Shown piece by piece: positions 1 to 9,700 of a stretch of DNA of 64,000 bases. Origin of the DNA: Strongylocentrotus droebachiensis (lineage: Eukaryota > Echinodermata > Echinoidea > Camarodonta > Strongylocentrotidae). The stretch is taken from contig JAVYIG010000898.1 in the NCBI GenBank assembly GCA_035222895.1, positions 310,001 through 374,000 on the forward strand, given 5' to 3'. The notes below the pieces were generated by a model. The model made no database searches. It was not told the DNA's origin and saw nothing but the letters and a program-made list of their open reading frames with translations. Numbering within the stretch: position 1 is the stretch's first letter; each line of letters begins with the position of its first letter. Position numbers and translations under genes: made by a program.

Positions 1-88
1 TAAAAAAATGTACCATGGTAACCAACATTCCATGGTAGTCAAAATTACCATGGTGGACCACGGTAACCATGGTTATCATGGTACATCA
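1..88 (+). repeat. Partial class A tail at the window's left edge
   Basis: The window opens inside the palindromic tail of an A unit, just after CCCT. The four CCATGG sites and the closing CATGGTACA are present. The same bases recur from 50423, so the cut is a window edge and not a biological end of the array. Confidence 0.9.
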
Positions 89-298
89 CATTTGCAAATA
101 TCTTTCTTAAAAAGAATGGTATGGTCTCCTAAGTGGTATCATTATGTTGCGCTTGAGCTTCTCTACCTGTTCGCGCCATCGGTTTATGTTTCTCATCTTT
201 ATTTATTGCGCGATGTTGAAAACGATTAAATCGCGTATATACTGTCATATTGCGCAATAAAAGAGTCATTTGAAGCATTTTTTACATTTGCAACATCA
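89..298 (+). repeat. Class B+ monomer, 210 bp (B with 14-bp extension)
   Basis: This is a B unit of the GATG/TGCGC type with CATTTGCAACATCA inserted before the next head, so CATTTGCA appears twice in a row (285 and 299). The inserted ACATCA also ends every A tail, which suggests that the extension is the last remnant of an A-type tail. B+ units typically precede a C+A composite or a B unit. A subtype with TTTTCAACATCA in place of TTTGCAACATCA occurs at 5603, 8710, 10031, 15007, 23468, 24789, 31736, 33057, 42817, 44138, 60243 and 61564. Confidence 0.93.
202..261 (+). repeat. Nested dyads of the B tail
   Basis: TTTATTGCGC (202-211) and GCGCAATAAA (252-261) are exact inverted arms. Inside lie CGCGAT (209-214) and ATCGCG (230-235), a second inverted pair, and TATTGCGCAATA (248-259) is itself a perfect 12-bp palindrome. 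Subfamilies with TATTGTGCAATA, TATTGCACAATA or TATTTTTCAATA lose part of this symmetry. A structural or protein-binding role is possible but unproven. Confidence 0.85.
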
Positions 299-603
299 CA
301 TTTGCAAATATCTTTCTTAAAAAGAATGGTATGGTCTCCTAAGTGGTATCATTATGTTGCGCTTGAGCTTCTCTACCTGTTCGCGTCATCGGTTTATGTT
401 TTTCATCTTTATTTATTGCGCTTAGAATGCTATGGTCTCCTAAATGGTATCATTATGTTGCGCTTGAGCTTCTCTACCTGTTCGCGACATCGGTTTATGT
501 TTCTCATCTTTCCCTTAAAAAAATGTACCATGGTAACCAACATTCCATGGTAGTCAAAATTACCATGGTGGACCACGGTAACCATGGTTATCATGGTACA
601 TCA
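299..603 (+). repeat. C+A composite unit, 305 bp
   Basis: A head with CGCGTCATCGG and TTTTTCATC is truncated after TTTATTTATTGCGC and joins directly to TTAGAATGCTATGG, which resumes a second head at the position corresponding to AATGGTATGG, followed by an A tail. The distance from AATGGT (325) to AATGCT (426) is 101 bp, so 305 = 101 + 204. The second head always carries CCTAAATGG in place of CCTAAGTGG. I count 41 such composites; all share the same junction, so it arose once and spread. The junction coincides with the end of TTTATTGCGC, the arm of the B-tail inverted repeat. Confidence 0.93.
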
Positions 604-908
604 CATTTGCAAATATCTTTCTTAAAAAGAATGGTATGGTCTCCTAAGTGGTATCATTGTGTTGCGCTTGAGCTTCTCTACCTGTTCGCGCCATCGGTTT
701 ATGTTTCTCATCCTTATTTATTGCGCTTAGAATGCTATGGTCTCCTAAATGGTATCATTATGTTGCGCTTGAGCTTCTCTACCTGTTCGCGACATCGGTT
801 TATGTTTCTCATCTTTCCCTTAAAAAAATGTACCATGGTAACCAACATTCCATGGTAGTCAAAATTACCATGGTGGACCACGGTAACCATGGTTATCATG
901 GTACATCA
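604..908 (+). repeat. Hybrid C'+A composite with a B-type first head
   Basis: The length matches C+A, but the first head has CATTGTG, CGCGCCATCGG and CATCCTT, which are markers of the B subfamily with the TTTTTCAATA tail, and only after TTATTTATTGCGC does it switch to TTAGAATGC. The exchange must lie between marker bases 713 and 727, a 13-bp interval. The same hybrid recurs at 37312-37616, 48393-48697 and 51026-51330. It is explained by unequal crossover or conversion between a B unit and a C+A unit. Confidence 0.9.
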
Positions 909-1720
909 CATTTGCAAATATCTTTCTTAAAAAGAATGGTATGGTCTCCTAAGTGGTATCATTGTGTTGCGCTTGAGCTTCTCTACCTGTTCGCGCCATC
1001 GGTTTATGTTTCTCATCCTTATTTATTGCGCGGTGTTGAAAACGATTAAATCGCGTATATACTGTCATATTTTTCAATAAAAGAGTCATTTGAAGCATTT
1101 TTTACATTTGCAAATATCTTTCTTAAAAAGAATGGTATGGTCTCCTAAGTGGTATCATTATGTTGCGCTTGAGCTTCTCTACCTGTTTGCGCCATCGGTT
1201 TATGTTTCTCATCTTTATTTATTGCGCGATGTTGAAAACGATTAAATCGCGTATATACTGTCATATTGCGCAATAAAAGAGTCATTTGAAGCATTTTTTA
1301 CATTTGCAACATCACATTTGCAAATATCTTTCTTAAAAAGAATGGTATGGTCTCCTAAGTGGTATCATTGTGTTGCGCTTGAGCTTCTCTACCTGTTCGC
1401 GCCATCGGTTTATGTTTCTCATCCTTATTTATTGCGCGGTGTTGAAAACGATTAAATCGCGTATATACTGTCATATTTTTCAATAAAAGAGTCATTTGAA
1501 GCATTTTTTACATTTGCAAATATCTTTCTTAAAAAGAATGGTATGGTCTCCTAAGTGGTATCATTATGTTGCGCTTGAGCTTCTCTACCTGTTTGCGCCA
1601 TCGGTTTATGTTTCTCATCTTTATTTATTGCGCGATGTTGAAAACGATTAAATCGCGTATATACTGTCATATTGCGCAATAAAAGAGTCATTTGAAGCAT
1701 TTTTTACATTTGCAACATCA
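909..1720 (+). repeat. Two copies of a 406-bp B/B+ dimer
   Basis: A 196-bp B unit (GTG head, TTTTTCAATA tail) alternates with a 210-bp B+ unit (TGTTTGCGCC head), twice: 909-1314 and 1315-1720. The same double dimer precedes a 17-bp-deleted unit at 26119-26930, 34388-35199, 37617-38428, 45469-46280, 48698-49509, 51331-52142 and 62895-63706. This is a stable second-level repeat inside the larger blocks. Confidence 0.9.
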
Positions 1721-1899
1721 CATTTGCAAATATCTTTCTTAAAAAGAATGGTATCATTATGTTGCGCTTGAGCTTCTCTACCTGTTCGCGCCATCGGTTT
1801 ATGTTTCTCATCCTTATTTATTGCGCGGTGTTGAAAACGATTAAATCGCGTATATACTGTCATATTGTGCAATAAAAGCGTCATTTGAAGCATTTTTTA
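1721..1899 (+). repeat. Class B unit with a 17-bp head deletion (179 bp)
   Basis: The head reads AATGGTATCATT where other units have TGGTAT, then GGTCTCCTAAG, then TGGTATCATT. One of two direct TGGTAT hexamers and the 11 bp between them are missing, as expected from slippage or recombination across short direct repeats. The tail has TGTGCAATAAAAGCG. Identical forms lie at 26931-27109, 35200-35378, 38826-39004, 46281-46459, 52143-52321 and 63707-63885. The copy at 52143 has a private base change (TTAATGCGC at 52243). Confidence 0.92.
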
Positions 1900-2095
1900 C
1901 ATTTGCAAATATCTTTCTTAAAAAGAATGGTATGGTCTCCTAAGTGGTATCATTATGTTGCGCTTGAGCTTCTCTACCTGTTCGCGCCATCGGTTTATGT
2001 TTCTCATCCTTATTTATTGCGCGGTGTTGAAAACGATTAAATCGCGTATATACTGTCATATTGTGCAATAAAAGAGTCATTTGAAGCATTTTTTA
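1900..2095 (+). repeat. Class B monomer, 196 bp (reference copy)
   Basis: It has the same head as class A, then an 87-bp tail that starts CTTATTTATTGCGC and ends GCATTTTTTA before the next head. B falls into linked variant groups. One has GCGCGATG with TATTGCGCAATA. A second has GCGCGGTG with TATTGTGCAATA (this copy). A third has CATTGTGTTGCGC in the head with GCGCGGTG and TATTTTTCAATA. A fourth has TGTTTGCGCC in the head with GCGCGATG. These combinations recur along the window, so they behave as subfamilies. Hand-counted GC of a 196-bp B-type unit is about 35%. Confidence 0.95.
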
Positions 2096-2096
2096 C

Positions 2097-2106
2097 ATTT
2101 GCAAAT
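2097..2106 (+). repeat. ATTTGCAAAT palindrome at the head start
   Basis: This perfect 10-bp palindrome opens nearly every unit, whatever tail precedes it. I noticed no substitution in it anywhere in the window. It resembles an octamer motif at 7 of 8 bases, which is too little to name a binding protein. Confidence 0.8.
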
Positions 2107-2219
2107 ATCTTTCTTAAAAAGAATGGTATGGTCTCCTAAGTGGTATCATTATGTTGCGCTTGAGCTTCTCTACCTGTTCGCGACATCGGTTTATGTTTCT
2201 CATCTTTCCCTTAAAAAAA

Positions 2220-2296
2220 TGTACCATGGTAACCAACATTCCATGGTAGTCAAAATTACCATGGTGGACCACGGTAACCATGGTTATCATGGTACA
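2220..2296 (+). repeat. Imperfect inverted repeat of the A tail, rich in CCATGG
   Basis: The outer arms TGTACCATGGTAACCA (2220-2235) and TGGTTATCATGGTACA (2281-2296) are complementary at 15 of 16 positions. Between them are further CCATGG palindromes at 2241 and 2259; those at 2224 and 2278 lie in or next to the arms. TACCATGGTA and AACCATGGTT are perfect 10-bp palindromes. The element could extrude as a cruciform or fold as a hairpin in RNA; this is inference from symmetry. It is repeated in every A tail, about 98 times in the window. Confidence 0.9.
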
Positions 2297-3620
2297 TCAC
2301 ATTTGCAAATATCTTTCTTAAAAAGAATGGTATGGTCTCCTAAGTGGTATCATTATGTTGCGCTTGAGCTTCTCTACCTGTTCGCGACATCGGTTTATGT
2401 TTCTCATCTTTCCCTTAAAAAAATGTACCATGGTAACCAACATTCCATGGTAGTCAAAATTACCATGGTGGACCACGGTAACCATGGTTATCATGGTACA
2501 TCACATTTGCAAATATCTTTCTTAAAAAGAATGGTATGGTCTCCTAAGTGGTATCATTATGTTGCGCTTGAGCTTCTCTACCTGTTCGCGCCATCGGTTT
2601 ATGTTTCTCATCTTTATTTATTGCGCGATGTTGAAAACGATTAAATCGCGTATATACTGTCATATTGCGCAATAAAAGAGTCATTTGAAGCATTTTTTAC
2701 ATTTGCAACATCACATTTGCAAATATCTTTCTTAAAAAGAATGGTATGGTCTCCTAAGTGGTATCATTATGTTGCGCTTGAGCTTCTCTACCTGTTCGCG
2801 TCATCGGTTTATGTTTTTCATCTTTATTTATTGCGCTTAGAATGCTATGGTCTCCTAAATGGTATCATTATGTTGCGCTTGAGCTTCTCTACCTGTTCGC
2901 GACATCGGTTTATGTTTCTCATCTTTCCCTTAAAAAAATGTACCATGGTAACCAACATTCCATGGTAGTCAAAATTACCATGGTGGACCACGGTAACCAT
3001 GGTTATCATGGTACATCACATTTGCAAATATCTTTCTTAAAAAGAATGGTATGGTCTCCTAAGTGGTATCATTGTGTTGCGCTTGAGCTTCTCTACCTGT
3101 TCGCGCCATCGGTTTATGTTTCTCATCCTTATTTATTGCGCGGTGTTGAAAACGATTAAATCGCGTATATACTGTCATATTTTTCAATAAAAGAGTCATT
3201 TGAAGCATTTTTTACATTTGCAAATATCTTTCTTAAAAAGAATGGTATGGTCTCCTAAGTGGTATCATTATGTTGCGCTTGAGCTTCTCTACCTGTTTGC
3301 GCCATCGGTTTATGTTTCTCATCTTTATTTATTGCGCGATGTTGAAAACGATTAAATCGCGTATATACTGTCATATTGCGCAATAAAAGAGTCATTTGAA
3401 GCATTTTTTACATTTGCAACATCACATTTGCAAATATCTTTCTTAAAAAGAATGGTATGGTCTCCTAAGTGGTATCATTGTGTTGCGCTTGAGCTTCTCT
3501 ACCTGTTCGCGCCATCGGTTTATGTTTCTCATCCTTATTTATTGCGCGGTGTTGAAAACGATTAAATCGCGTATATACTGTCATATTTTTCAATAAAAGA
3601 GTCATTTGAAGCATTTTTTA

Positions 3621-6600
3621 CATTTGCAAATATCTTTCTTAAAAAGAATGGTATGGTCTCCTAAGTGGTATCATTGTGTTGCGCTTGAGCTTCTCTACCT
3701 GTTCGCGCCATCGGTTTATGTTTCTCATCCTTATTTATTGCGCGGTGTTGAAAACGATTAAATCGCGTATATACTGTCATATTTTTCAATAAAAGAGTCA
3801 TTTGAAGCATTTTTTACATTTGCAAATATCTTTCTTAAAAAGAATGGTATGGTCTCCTAAGTGGTATCATTATGTTGCGCTTGAGCTTCTCTACCTGTTT
3901 GCGCCATCGGTTTATGTTTCTCATCTTTATTTATTGCGCGATGTTGAAAACGATTAAATCGCGTATATACTGTCATATTGCACAATAAAAGAGCCATTTG
4001 AAGCAAGTTTTACATTTGCAAATATCTTTCTTAAAAAAATCAACTCGGTCTCCTAAGTGGTATCATTGTGTTGCGCTTGAGCTTCTCTACCTGTTCGCGC
4101 CATCGGTTTATGTTTCTCATCCTTATTTATTGCGCGGTGTTGAAAACGATTAAATCGCGTATATACTGTCATATTTTTCAATAAAAGAGTCATTTGAAGC
4201 ATTTTTTACATTTGCAAATATCTTTCTTAAAAAGAATGGTATGGTCTCCTAAGTGGTATCATTGTGTTGCGCTTGAGCTTCTCTACCTGTTCGCGCCATC
4301 GGTTTATGTTTCTCATCCTTATTTATTGCGCGGTGTTGAAAACGATTAAATCGCGTATATACTGTCATATTTTTCAATAAAAGAGTCATTTGAAGCATTT
4401 TTTACATTTGCAAATATCTTTCTTAAAAAGAATGGTATGGTCTCCTAAGTGGTATCATTATGTTGCGCTTGAGCTTCTCTACCTGTTTGCGCCATCGGTT
4501 TATGTTTCTCATCTTTATTTATTGCGCGATGTTGAAAACGATTAAATCGCGTATATACTGTCATATTGCACAATAAAAGAGCCATTTGAAGCAAGTTTTA
4601 CATTTGCAAATATCTTTCTTAAAAAAATCAACTCGGTCTCCTAAGTGGTATCATTATGCTGCGCTTGAGCTTCTCTATCTGTTCGCGTCATCGGTTTATG
4701 TTTTTCATCTTTATTTATTGCGCTTAGAATGCTATGGTCTCCTAAATGGTATCATTATGTTGCGCTTGAGCTTCTCTACCTGTTCGCGACATCGGTTTAT
4801 GTTTCTCATCTTTCCCTTAAAAAAATGTACCATGGTAACCAACATTCCATGGTAGTCAAAATTACCATGGTGGACCACGGTAACCATGGTTATCATGGTA
4901 CATCACATTTGCAAATATCTTTCTTAAAAAGAATGGTATGGTCTCCTAAGTGGTATCATTGTGTTGCGCTTGAGCTTCTCTACCTGTTCGCGCCATCGGT
5001 TTATGTTTCTCATCCTTATTTATTGCGCGGTGTTGAAAACGATTAAATCGCGTATATACTGTCATATTTTTCAATAAAAGAGTCATTTGAAGCATTTTTT
5101 ACATTTGCAAATATCTTTCTTAAAAAGAATGGTATGGTCTCCTAAGTGGTATCATTATGTTGCGCTTGAGCTTCTCTACCTGTTTGCGCCATCGGTTTAT
5201 GTTTCTCATCTTTATTTATTGCGCGGTGTTGAAAACGATTAAATCGCGTATATACTGTCATATTGTGCAATAAAAGAGTCATTTGAAGCATTTTTTACAT
5301 TTGCAAATATCTTTCTTGAAAAGAATGGTATGGTCTCCTAAGTGGTATCATTATGTTGCGCTTGAGCTTCTCTATCTGTTCGCGTCATCGGTTTATGTTT
5401 TTCATCTTTATTTATTGCGCTTAGAATGCTATGGTCTCCTAAATGGTATCATTATGTTGCGCTTGAGCTTCTCTACCTGTTCGCGACATCGGTTTATGTT
5501 TCTCATCTTTCCCTTAAAAAAATGTACCATGGTAACCAACATTCCATGGTAGTCAAAATTACCATGGTGGACCACGGTAACCATGGTTATCATGGTACAT
5601 CACATTTGCAAATATCTTTCTTAAAAAGAATGGTATGGTCTCCTAAGTGGTATCATTATGTTGCGCTTGAGCTTCTCTACCTGTTCGCGCCATCGGTTTA
5701 TGTTTCTCATCCTTATTTATTGCGCGATGTTGAAAACGATTAAATCGCGTATATACTGTCATATTGCGCAATAAAAGAGTCATTTGAAGCGTTTTTTACA
5801 TTTTCAACATCACATTTGCAAATATCTTTCTTAAAAAGAATGGTATGGTCTCCTAAGTGGTATCATTATGTTGCGCTTGAGCTTCTCTACCTGTTCGCGC
5901 CATCGGTTTATGTTTCTCATCCTTATTTATTGCGCGGTGTTGAAAACGATTAAATCGCGTATATACTGTCATATTGTGCAATAAAAGAGTAATTTGAAGC
6001 ATTTTTTACATTTGCAAATATCTTTCTTAAAAAGAATGGTATGGTCTCCTAAGTGGTATCATTATGTTGCGCTTGAGCTTCTCTACCTGTTCGCGACATC
6101 GGTTTATGTTTCTCATCTTTCCCTTAAAAAAATGTACCATGGTAACCAACATTCCATGGTAGTCAAAATTACCATGGTGGACCACGGTAACCATGGTTAT
6201 CATGGTACATCACATTTGCAAATATCTTTCTTAAAAAGAATGGTATGGTCTCCTAAGTGGTATCATTATGTTGCGCTTGAGCTTCTCTACCTGTTCGCGC
6301 CGTCGGTTTATGTTTCTCATCTTTATTTATTGCGCGATGTTGAAAACGATTAAATCGCGTATATACTGTCATATTGCGCAATAAAAGAGTCATTTGAAGC
6401 ATTTTTTACATTTGCAACATCACATTTGCAAATATCTTTCTTAAAAAGAATGGTATGGTCTCCTAAGTGGTATAATTATGTTGCGCTTGAGCTTCTCTAC
6501 CTGTTCGCGTCATCGGTTTATGTTTTTCATCTTTATTTATTGCGCTTAGAATGCTATGGTCTCCTAAATGGTATCATTATGTTGCGCTTGAGCTTCTCTA

Positions 6601-6727
6601 CCTGTTCGCGACATCGGTTTATGTTTCTCATCTTTCCCTTAAAAAAATGTACCATGGTAACCAACATTCCATGGTAGTCAAAATTACCATGGTGGACCAC
6701 GGTAACCATGGTTATCATGGTACATCA
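3621..6727 (+). repeat. 3,107-bp tandem duplication, copy 1
   Basis: Fourteen units: B, B(TGCAC), B(ATCAAC), B, B(TGCAC), C+A, B, B, C+A, B+, B, A, B+, C+A. The same units follow in the same order in copy 2. Private changes in this copy are G at 5318, G at 5791 and A at 6474. The presence of AGTAATTTG near 5990 and of CCGTCGG near 6300 ties it to the 2,956-bp cassette lineage. Confidence 0.9.
3817..4208 (+). repeat. Divergent B pair: TGCACAATA tail plus ATCAACTCGG head
   Basis: Unit 3817-4012 ends with TGCACAATA, GAGCCATTTG and GCAAGTTTTA; unit 4013-4208 begins with AAAAAAATCAACTCGG where others have AAAAAGAATGGTATGG. About 12 differences lie in a 65-bp tract (3982-4046) that spans the unit boundary, while the flanks match ordinary B units. 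The pair recurs at 4405/4601, 6924/7120, 7512/7708, 20789/20985, 21377/21573, 22270/22466, 30647/30843, 41728/41924, 54239/54435, 54827/55023 and 58958/59154. It is the most diverged tract in the array and may be an older lineage or a conversion tract. Confidence 0.85.
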
Positions 6728-9700
6728 CATTTGCAAATATCTTTCTTAAAAAGAATGGTATGGTCTCCTAAGTGGTATCATTGTGTTGCGCTTGAGCTTC
6801 TCTACCTGTTCGCGCCATCGGTTTATGTTTCTCATCCTTATTTATTGCGCGGTGTTGAAAACGATTAAATCGCGTATATACTGTCATATTTTTCAATAAA
6901 AGAGTCATTTGAAGCATTTTTTACATTTGCAAATATCTTTCTTAAAAAGAATGGTATGGTCTCCTAAGTGGTATCATTATGTTGCGCTTGAGCTTCTCTA
7001 CCTGTTTGCGCCATCGGTTTATGTTTCTCATCTTTATTTATTGCGCGATGTTGAAAACGATTAAATCGCGTATATACTGTCATATTGCACAATAAAAGAG
7101 CCATTTGAAGCAAGTTTTACATTTGCAAATATCTTTCTTAAAAAAATCAACTCGGTCTCCTAAGTGGTATCATTGTGTTGCGCTTGAGCTTCTCTACCTG
7201 TTCGCGCCATCGGTTTATGTTTCTCATCCTTATTTATTGCGCGGTGTTGAAAACGATTAAATCGCGTATATACTGTCATATTTTTCAATAAAAGAGTCAT
7301 TTGAAGCATTTTTTACATTTGCAAATATCTTTCTTAAAAAGAATGGTATGGTCTCCTAAGTGGTATCATTGTGTTGCGCTTGAGCTTCTCTACCTGTTCG
7401 CGCCATCGGTTTATGTTTCTCATCCTTATTTATTGCGCGGTGTTGAAAACGATTAAATCGCGTATATACTGTCATATTTTTCAATAAAAGAGTCATTTGA
7501 AGCATTTTTTACATTTGCAAATATCTTTCTTAAAAAGAATGGTATGGTCTCCTAAGTGGTATCATTATGTTGCGCTTGAGCTTCTCTACCTGTTTGCGCC
7601 ATCGGTTTATGTTTCTCATCTTTATTTATTGCGCGATGTTGAAAACGATTAAATCGCGTATATACTGTCATATTGCACAATAAAAGAGCCATTTGAAGCA
7701 AGTTTTACATTTGCAAATATCTTTCTTAAAAAAATCAACTCGGTCTCCTAAGTGGTATCATTATGCTGCGCTTGAGCTTCTCTATCTGTTCGCGTCATCG
7801 GTTTATGTTTTTCATCTTTATTTATTGCGCTTAGAATGCTATGGTCTCCTAAATGGTATCATTATGTTGCGCTTGAGCTTCTCTACCTGTTCGCGACATC
7901 GGTTTATGTTTCTCATCTTTCCCTTAAAAAAATGTACCATGGTAACCAACATTCCATGGTAGTCAAAATTACCATGGTGGACCACGGTAACCATGGTTAT
8001 CATGGTACATCACATTTGCAAATATCTTTCTTAAAAAGAATGGTATGGTCTCCTAAGTGGTATCATTGTGTTGCGCTTGAGCTTCTCTACCTGTTCGCGC
8101 CATCGGTTTATGTTTCTCATCCTTATTTATTGCGCGGTGTTGAAAACGATTAAATCGCGTATATACTGTCATATTTTTCAATAAAAGAGTCATTTGAAGC
8201 ATTTTTTACATTTGCAAATATCTTTCTTAAAAAGAATGGTATGGTCTCCTAAGTGGTATCATTATGTTGCGCTTGAGCTTCTCTACCTGTTTGCGCCATC
8301 GGTTTATGTTTCTCATCTTTATTTATTGCGCGGTGTTGAAAACGATTAAATCGCGTATATACTGTCATATTGTGCAATAAAAGAGTCATTTGAAGCATTT
8401 TTTACATTTGCAAATATCTTTCTTAAAAAGAATGGTATGGTCTCCTAAGTGGTATCATTATGTTGCGCTTGAGCTTCTCTATCTGTTCGCGTCATCGGTT
8501 TATGTTTTTCATCTTTATTTATTGCGCTTAGAATGCTATGGTCTCCTAAATGGTATCATTATGTTGCGCTTGAGCTTCTCTACCTGTTCGCGACATCGGT
8601 TTATGTTTCTCATCTTTCCCTTAAAAAAATGTACCATGGTAACCGACATTCCATGGTAGTCAAAATTACCATGGTGGACCACGGTAACCATGGTTATCAT
8701 GGTACATCACATTTGCAAATATCTTTCTTAAAAAGAATGGTATGGTCTCCTAAGTGGTATCATTATGTTGCGCTTGAGCTTCTCTACCTGTTCGCGCCAT
8801 CGGTTTATGTTTCTCATCCTTATTTATTGCGCGATGTTGAAAACGATTAAATCGCGTATATACTGTCATATTGCGCAATAAAAGAGTCATTTGAAGCATT
8901 TTTTACATTTTCAACATCACATTTGCAAATATCTTTCTTAAAAAGAATGGTATGGTCTCCTAAGTGGTATCATTATGTTGCGCTTGAGCTTCTCTACCTG
9001 TTCGCGCCATCGGTTTATGTTTCTCATCCTTATTTATTGCGCGGTGTTGAAAACGATTAAATCGCGTATATACTGTCATATTGTGCAATAAAAGAGTAAT
9101 TTGAAGCATTTTTTACATTTGCAAATATCTTTCTTAAAAAGAATGGTATGGTCTCCTAAGTGGTATCATTATGTTGCGCTTGAGCTTCTCTACCTGTTCG
9201 CGACATCGGTTTATGTTTCTCATCTTTCCCTTAAAAAAATGTACCATGGTAACCAACATTCCATGGTAGTCAAAATTACCATGGTGGACCACGGTAACCA
9301 TGGTTATCATGGTACATCACATTTGCAAATATCTTTCTTAAAAAGAATGGTATGGTCTCCTAAGTGGTATCATTATGTTGCGCTTGAGCTTCTCTACCTG
9401 TTCGCGCCGTCGGTTTATGTTTCTCATCTTTATTTATTGCGCGATGTTGAAAACGATTAAATCGCGTATATACTGTCATATTGCGCAATAAAAGAGTCAT
9501 TTGAAGCATTTTTTACATTTGCAACATCACATTTGCAAATATCTTTCTTAAAAAGAATGGTATGGTCTCCTAAGTGGTATCATTATGTTGCGCTTGAGCT
9601 TCTCTACCTGTTCGCGTCATCGGTTTATGTTTTTCATCTTTATTTATTGCGCTTAGAATGCTATGGTCTCCTAAATGGTATCATTATGTTGCGCTTGAGC

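Larger units (their letters stand above)
2096..2299 (+). repeat. Class A monomer, 204 bp (reference copy)
   Basis: The shared head covers about 2096-2204; the A-specific tail runs 2205-2299, starting TTTCCCTTAAAAAAATG and ending GGTACATCA before the next head. In A units the head reads CGCGACATCGG, whereas B heads read CGCGCCATCGG and truncated C heads CGCGTCATCGG, so one base marks the class. The tail is a 77-bp imperfect inverted repeat with four CCATGG sites. A units occur singly, in pairs, or in threes (27306-27917 and 39201-39812). Because 204 bp is 68 codons and one frame has no stop, tandem A units read as a long open frame; this follows from unit length and is not evidence for a protein. 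Confidence 0.95.
1..5602 (+). repeat. 5.6-kb block duplicated at 50423-56024
   Basis: Every unit from the window start to 5602 has a counterpart of the same class and variant at +50,422. By eye I noticed only two base differences (G at 5318, and the change at 52243 in the other copy). Order: partial A, B+, C+A, C'+A, B/B+ dimers, 17-bp-deleted B, B, A, A, B+, C+A, B/B+/B/B, divergent triplets, C+A, B, B, C+A. After 5602 the left copy continues with a B+ unit and the right copy with an A unit, so one of them is a recombination junction. Confidence 0.88.

Noticed and set aside
234-262. TATATA followed by AATAAA-like bases in every B tail as promoter and polyadenylation signal
   Set aside because: Both are short and AT-rich and would be expected in a 35% GC sequence; no transcript structure or gene follows.
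1981-1993. CENP-B-box-like sequence TTCGCGCCATCGG in the head
   Set aside because: The consensus core needs TTCG, four bases, A, two bases, then CGGG. Here there is one base too few between A and CGG, and the last G is T. Resemblance only; it would need binding data to revive.
2097-2106. Octamer transcription-factor site at ATTTGCAAAT
   Set aside because: Only 7 of 8 bases fit ATTTGCAT; symmetry of the site is a better description than a named factor.
2205-2299. A tail as an intact transposable element
   Set aside because: No target-site duplication around the tail, no coding capacity, and all copies are at the same position in the unit, so if it was once mobile it has been spread only by satellite amplification.
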